Shown piece by piece: positions 41,055-41,100 of a DNA stretch of 41,100 nt (its first letter is position 1; every line of letters begins with the position of its first letter). A model generated the notes under the pieces. That model was not told the origin of the DNA, made no database searches, and saw only the letters and a program-made list of their open reading frames with translations. Source of the stretch: an uncultured Pseudomonadota bacterium (lineage in GTDB: Bacteria > Pseudomonadota > Alphaproteobacteria > Rs-D84); contig CAMYYT010000009.1 in the NCBI GenBank assembly GCA_947303585.1, positions 1-41,100 of the forward strand, read 5' to 3'. The position numbers and the translations under genes are program-made.

Positions 41055-41083
41055 AGCATAGTAAAAAAAGAAATTTTCTGCAA
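41055..41083 (-). promoter_or_regulatory. ctpA promoter
   Basis: Minus-strand TTGCAG (41078-41083), 17-nt spacer, TATGCT (41055-41060). Confidence 0.45.
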
Positions 41084-41100
41084 CACGATTTTTTTGTTCT

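Overview
This window reads as one chromosomal segment of an AT-rich, Gram-negative, probably anaerobic and host-associated bacterium. The outer-membrane and LPS genes (lptC, lptB, bamE, an OmpA-type lipoprotein, an autotransporter) show two membranes. A full-length pyruvate:ferredoxin oxidoreductase points to anaerobic pyruvate oxidation. The heat-shock promoter before groES has the CTTGAA / CTATAT form typical of Alphaproteobacteria, and the many small secreted proteins resemble those of uncultured gut Alphaproteobacteria (RF32 / Enterousia type). That placement is an inference from gene style, not from a search.

Layout. 1-6253: surface and secreted proteins, namely a truncated LamG plus Cys-rich adhesin-like protein, four secreted proteins on the minus strand with phage-tail-fibre-like modules, and a divergent secreted Cys protein. 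6257-8205: an overlapping Rz/Rz1-like spanin pair, rho, and a 50-residue gene with its own promoters and terminator. 8298-11115: an OmpA-family lipoprotein with a CxxC repeat region and a secreted unknown. 11203-13916: lptC-lptB, enolase and a small Imm-like membrane protein. 13940-16078: an M23 peptidase and prmC, diverging from one shared -10 box. 16071-19556: tilS-ftsH-MBL hydrolase operon (minus), with ftsH broken by a frameshift at a G9 tract. 19604-24411: LOG-family gene, HIT/DUF167 pair, groES-groEL, GNAT acetyltransferase and DUF374 acyltransferase. 24462-27691: autotransporter and a kinase-like protein. 27816-29979: a cassette-like stretch ending at tRNA-Gln(CTG). 30016-32087: lipoprotein hydrolase and two related secreted coiled-coil proteins. 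32306-41025: DUF1015, ssb, carD, bamE, nifJ, a ClpP-like protein and a CtpA-type S41 peptidase.

Most remarkable parts. (1) Downstream of tRNA-Gln there are four copies of a boundary made of a hairpin, TTTGAA or a close variant, and TGGTTG. One carries an exact 16-bp copy of the tRNA 3' end. Between the boundaries sit two unrelated genes, a putative HExxH metallopeptidase and a transglutaminase-like Cys protein, each behind a near-identical terminator/promoter block with paired inverted GAGTTCGAAA-type sites. This looks like serial insertion of small cargo cassettes at a tRNA. (2) Several genes have a -10 box 6-7 nt before the ATG and no Shine-Dalgarno, which predicts leaderless mRNAs; in one case two divergent genes share a palindromic -10. 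(3) ftsH is frameshifted at a homopolymer and also lacks the pore-loop aromatic residue.

Most minus-strand genes are grouped in short operons closed by clear hairpin terminators. Stretches without genes are short; the longest (29515-29905) holds the cassette promoter, the 16-bp tRNA repeat and a run of hairpins.
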